From Deltaproteobacteria bacterium (GTDB taxonomy: Bacteria > Myxococcota_A > UBA9160 > UBA6930): a stretch of 64,000 bases of DNA. A program made the translations under genes and the position numbers. The notes beneath the pieces were generated by a model. It ran no database searches, had not been told where the DNA came from, and was given only the letters and a program-made list of their open reading frames with translations. Where the stretch lies: the NCBI GenBank assembly GCA_016875395.1, contig VGRF01000016.1, positions 33,460-97,459 on the forward strand, read 5' to 3'. Numbering within the stretch: the stretch's first letter is position 1; each line of letters starts with the position of its first letter. This document shows positions 63,905 through 64,000 of the stretch, one piece after another.

Positions 63905-64000
63905 TTCCTGGGAGAATGGCTCCCGACGAAAGGAAGCCCCCCGTGAAGAAGAGCCGGTTTTCGGAAGAGCAGATGGTGAAGATCCTGCGCGAGGCGGATC
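63874..64000 (+). mobile_element. IS3-family insertion sequence, left end
   Basis: Begins with TGACCTGATCTGGG and leads after ~70 bp into the OrfA start. The TG-first end and the leader length fit IS3-family elements. The rest lies beyond the window, so the right end and target duplication cannot be seen. Confidence 0.65.
63943..64000 (+). CDS. IS3-family transposase OrfA, N-terminal part
   Basis: GTG start with GAAAGGAAG ahead; 19 residues are visible: KKSRFSEEQMVKILREAD. This is the typical beginning of the helix-turn-helix OrfA of IS3 elements. Full transposase normally comes from OrfA-OrfB frameshifting, not visible here. Confidence 0.8.
   Translation, partial: MKKSRFSEEQMVKILREAD

Overview
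The window is GC-rich (roughly 70% by eye) and chromosomal in character, from a Gram-negative bacterium: it has a TonB-dependent receptor with signal peptide, an RND efflux pair, an AsmA-type envelope protein, a lipoprotein, a GspA/GspB pair and a PEP-CTERM protein. The mix of response-regulator/PATAN/TPR signalling, cytochrome P450, SnoaL-like, amidohydrolase, BKACE and SDR proteins is typical of environmental deltaproteobacterial-type lineages (Myxococcota or Binatota-like). That placement is inference; no rRNA gene or decisive phylogenetic marker is present. I saw no tRNA, rRNA, CRISPR array or prophage.

Layout. 0-6 kb: catabolic genes (BKACE enzyme, esterase-SnoaL fusion with a histone-like tail, SnoaL protein, amidohydrolase, SDR), a PEP-CTERM protein and a hicBA toxin-antitoxin pair. 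6-10 kb: an RNA methyltransferase, then a minus-strand operon that is largely decayed (secreted TPR protein, remnant of a DUF3857/transglutaminase protein, frameshifted GFA-family gene). 10-15 kb: P450, type II pantothenate kinase, GspA ATPase and GspB. 15-20 kb: two tightly overlapping minus-strand operons (rhomboid-sirtuin-DUF4097 and nth-Nudix-luciferase-like monooxygenase). 20-31 kb: methyltransferase, flavoprotein, uup-type ABC-F, glyoxalase-like protein, ddl, larE, a C45-like protein, a truncated glycosyltransferase, a phd/vapC pair and a ThuA-like protein. 31-36 kb: RND efflux adaptor and a permease broken by one missing base. 36-46 kb: a coherent uptake/catabolism locus with a SnoaL protein, TonB receptor, two paralogous MDR reductases, a PPOX-fold protein, a carotenoid-oxygenase-family enzyme, two SDRs and a TetR regulator. 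46-48.6 kb: a DEAD-box RNA helicase flanked on both sides by copies of an intergenic repeat of about 385 bp. 48.6-57 kb: gatC-gatA-gatB, AsmA, mtnA and a REC-PATAN-J-TPR protein, in one direction. 57-64 kb: ilvE, HIT, an ABC exporter, radical SAM, metallophosphoesterase and a DUF3990 (ADP-ribosyltransferase-like) gene; an IS3-family element enters at the right edge and cuts the small gene behind it.

Genes are packed tightly, with many 4-bp ATGA/GTGA overlaps, so most groups are probably translationally coupled operons. The most unusual signals are the duplicated intergenic repeat around the helicase with its perfect 16-bp hairpin, a 19-bp tandem duplication that doubles the start region of the TonB receptor, a phase-independent over-representation of the hexamer TTGTTA, and several genes caught in decay.
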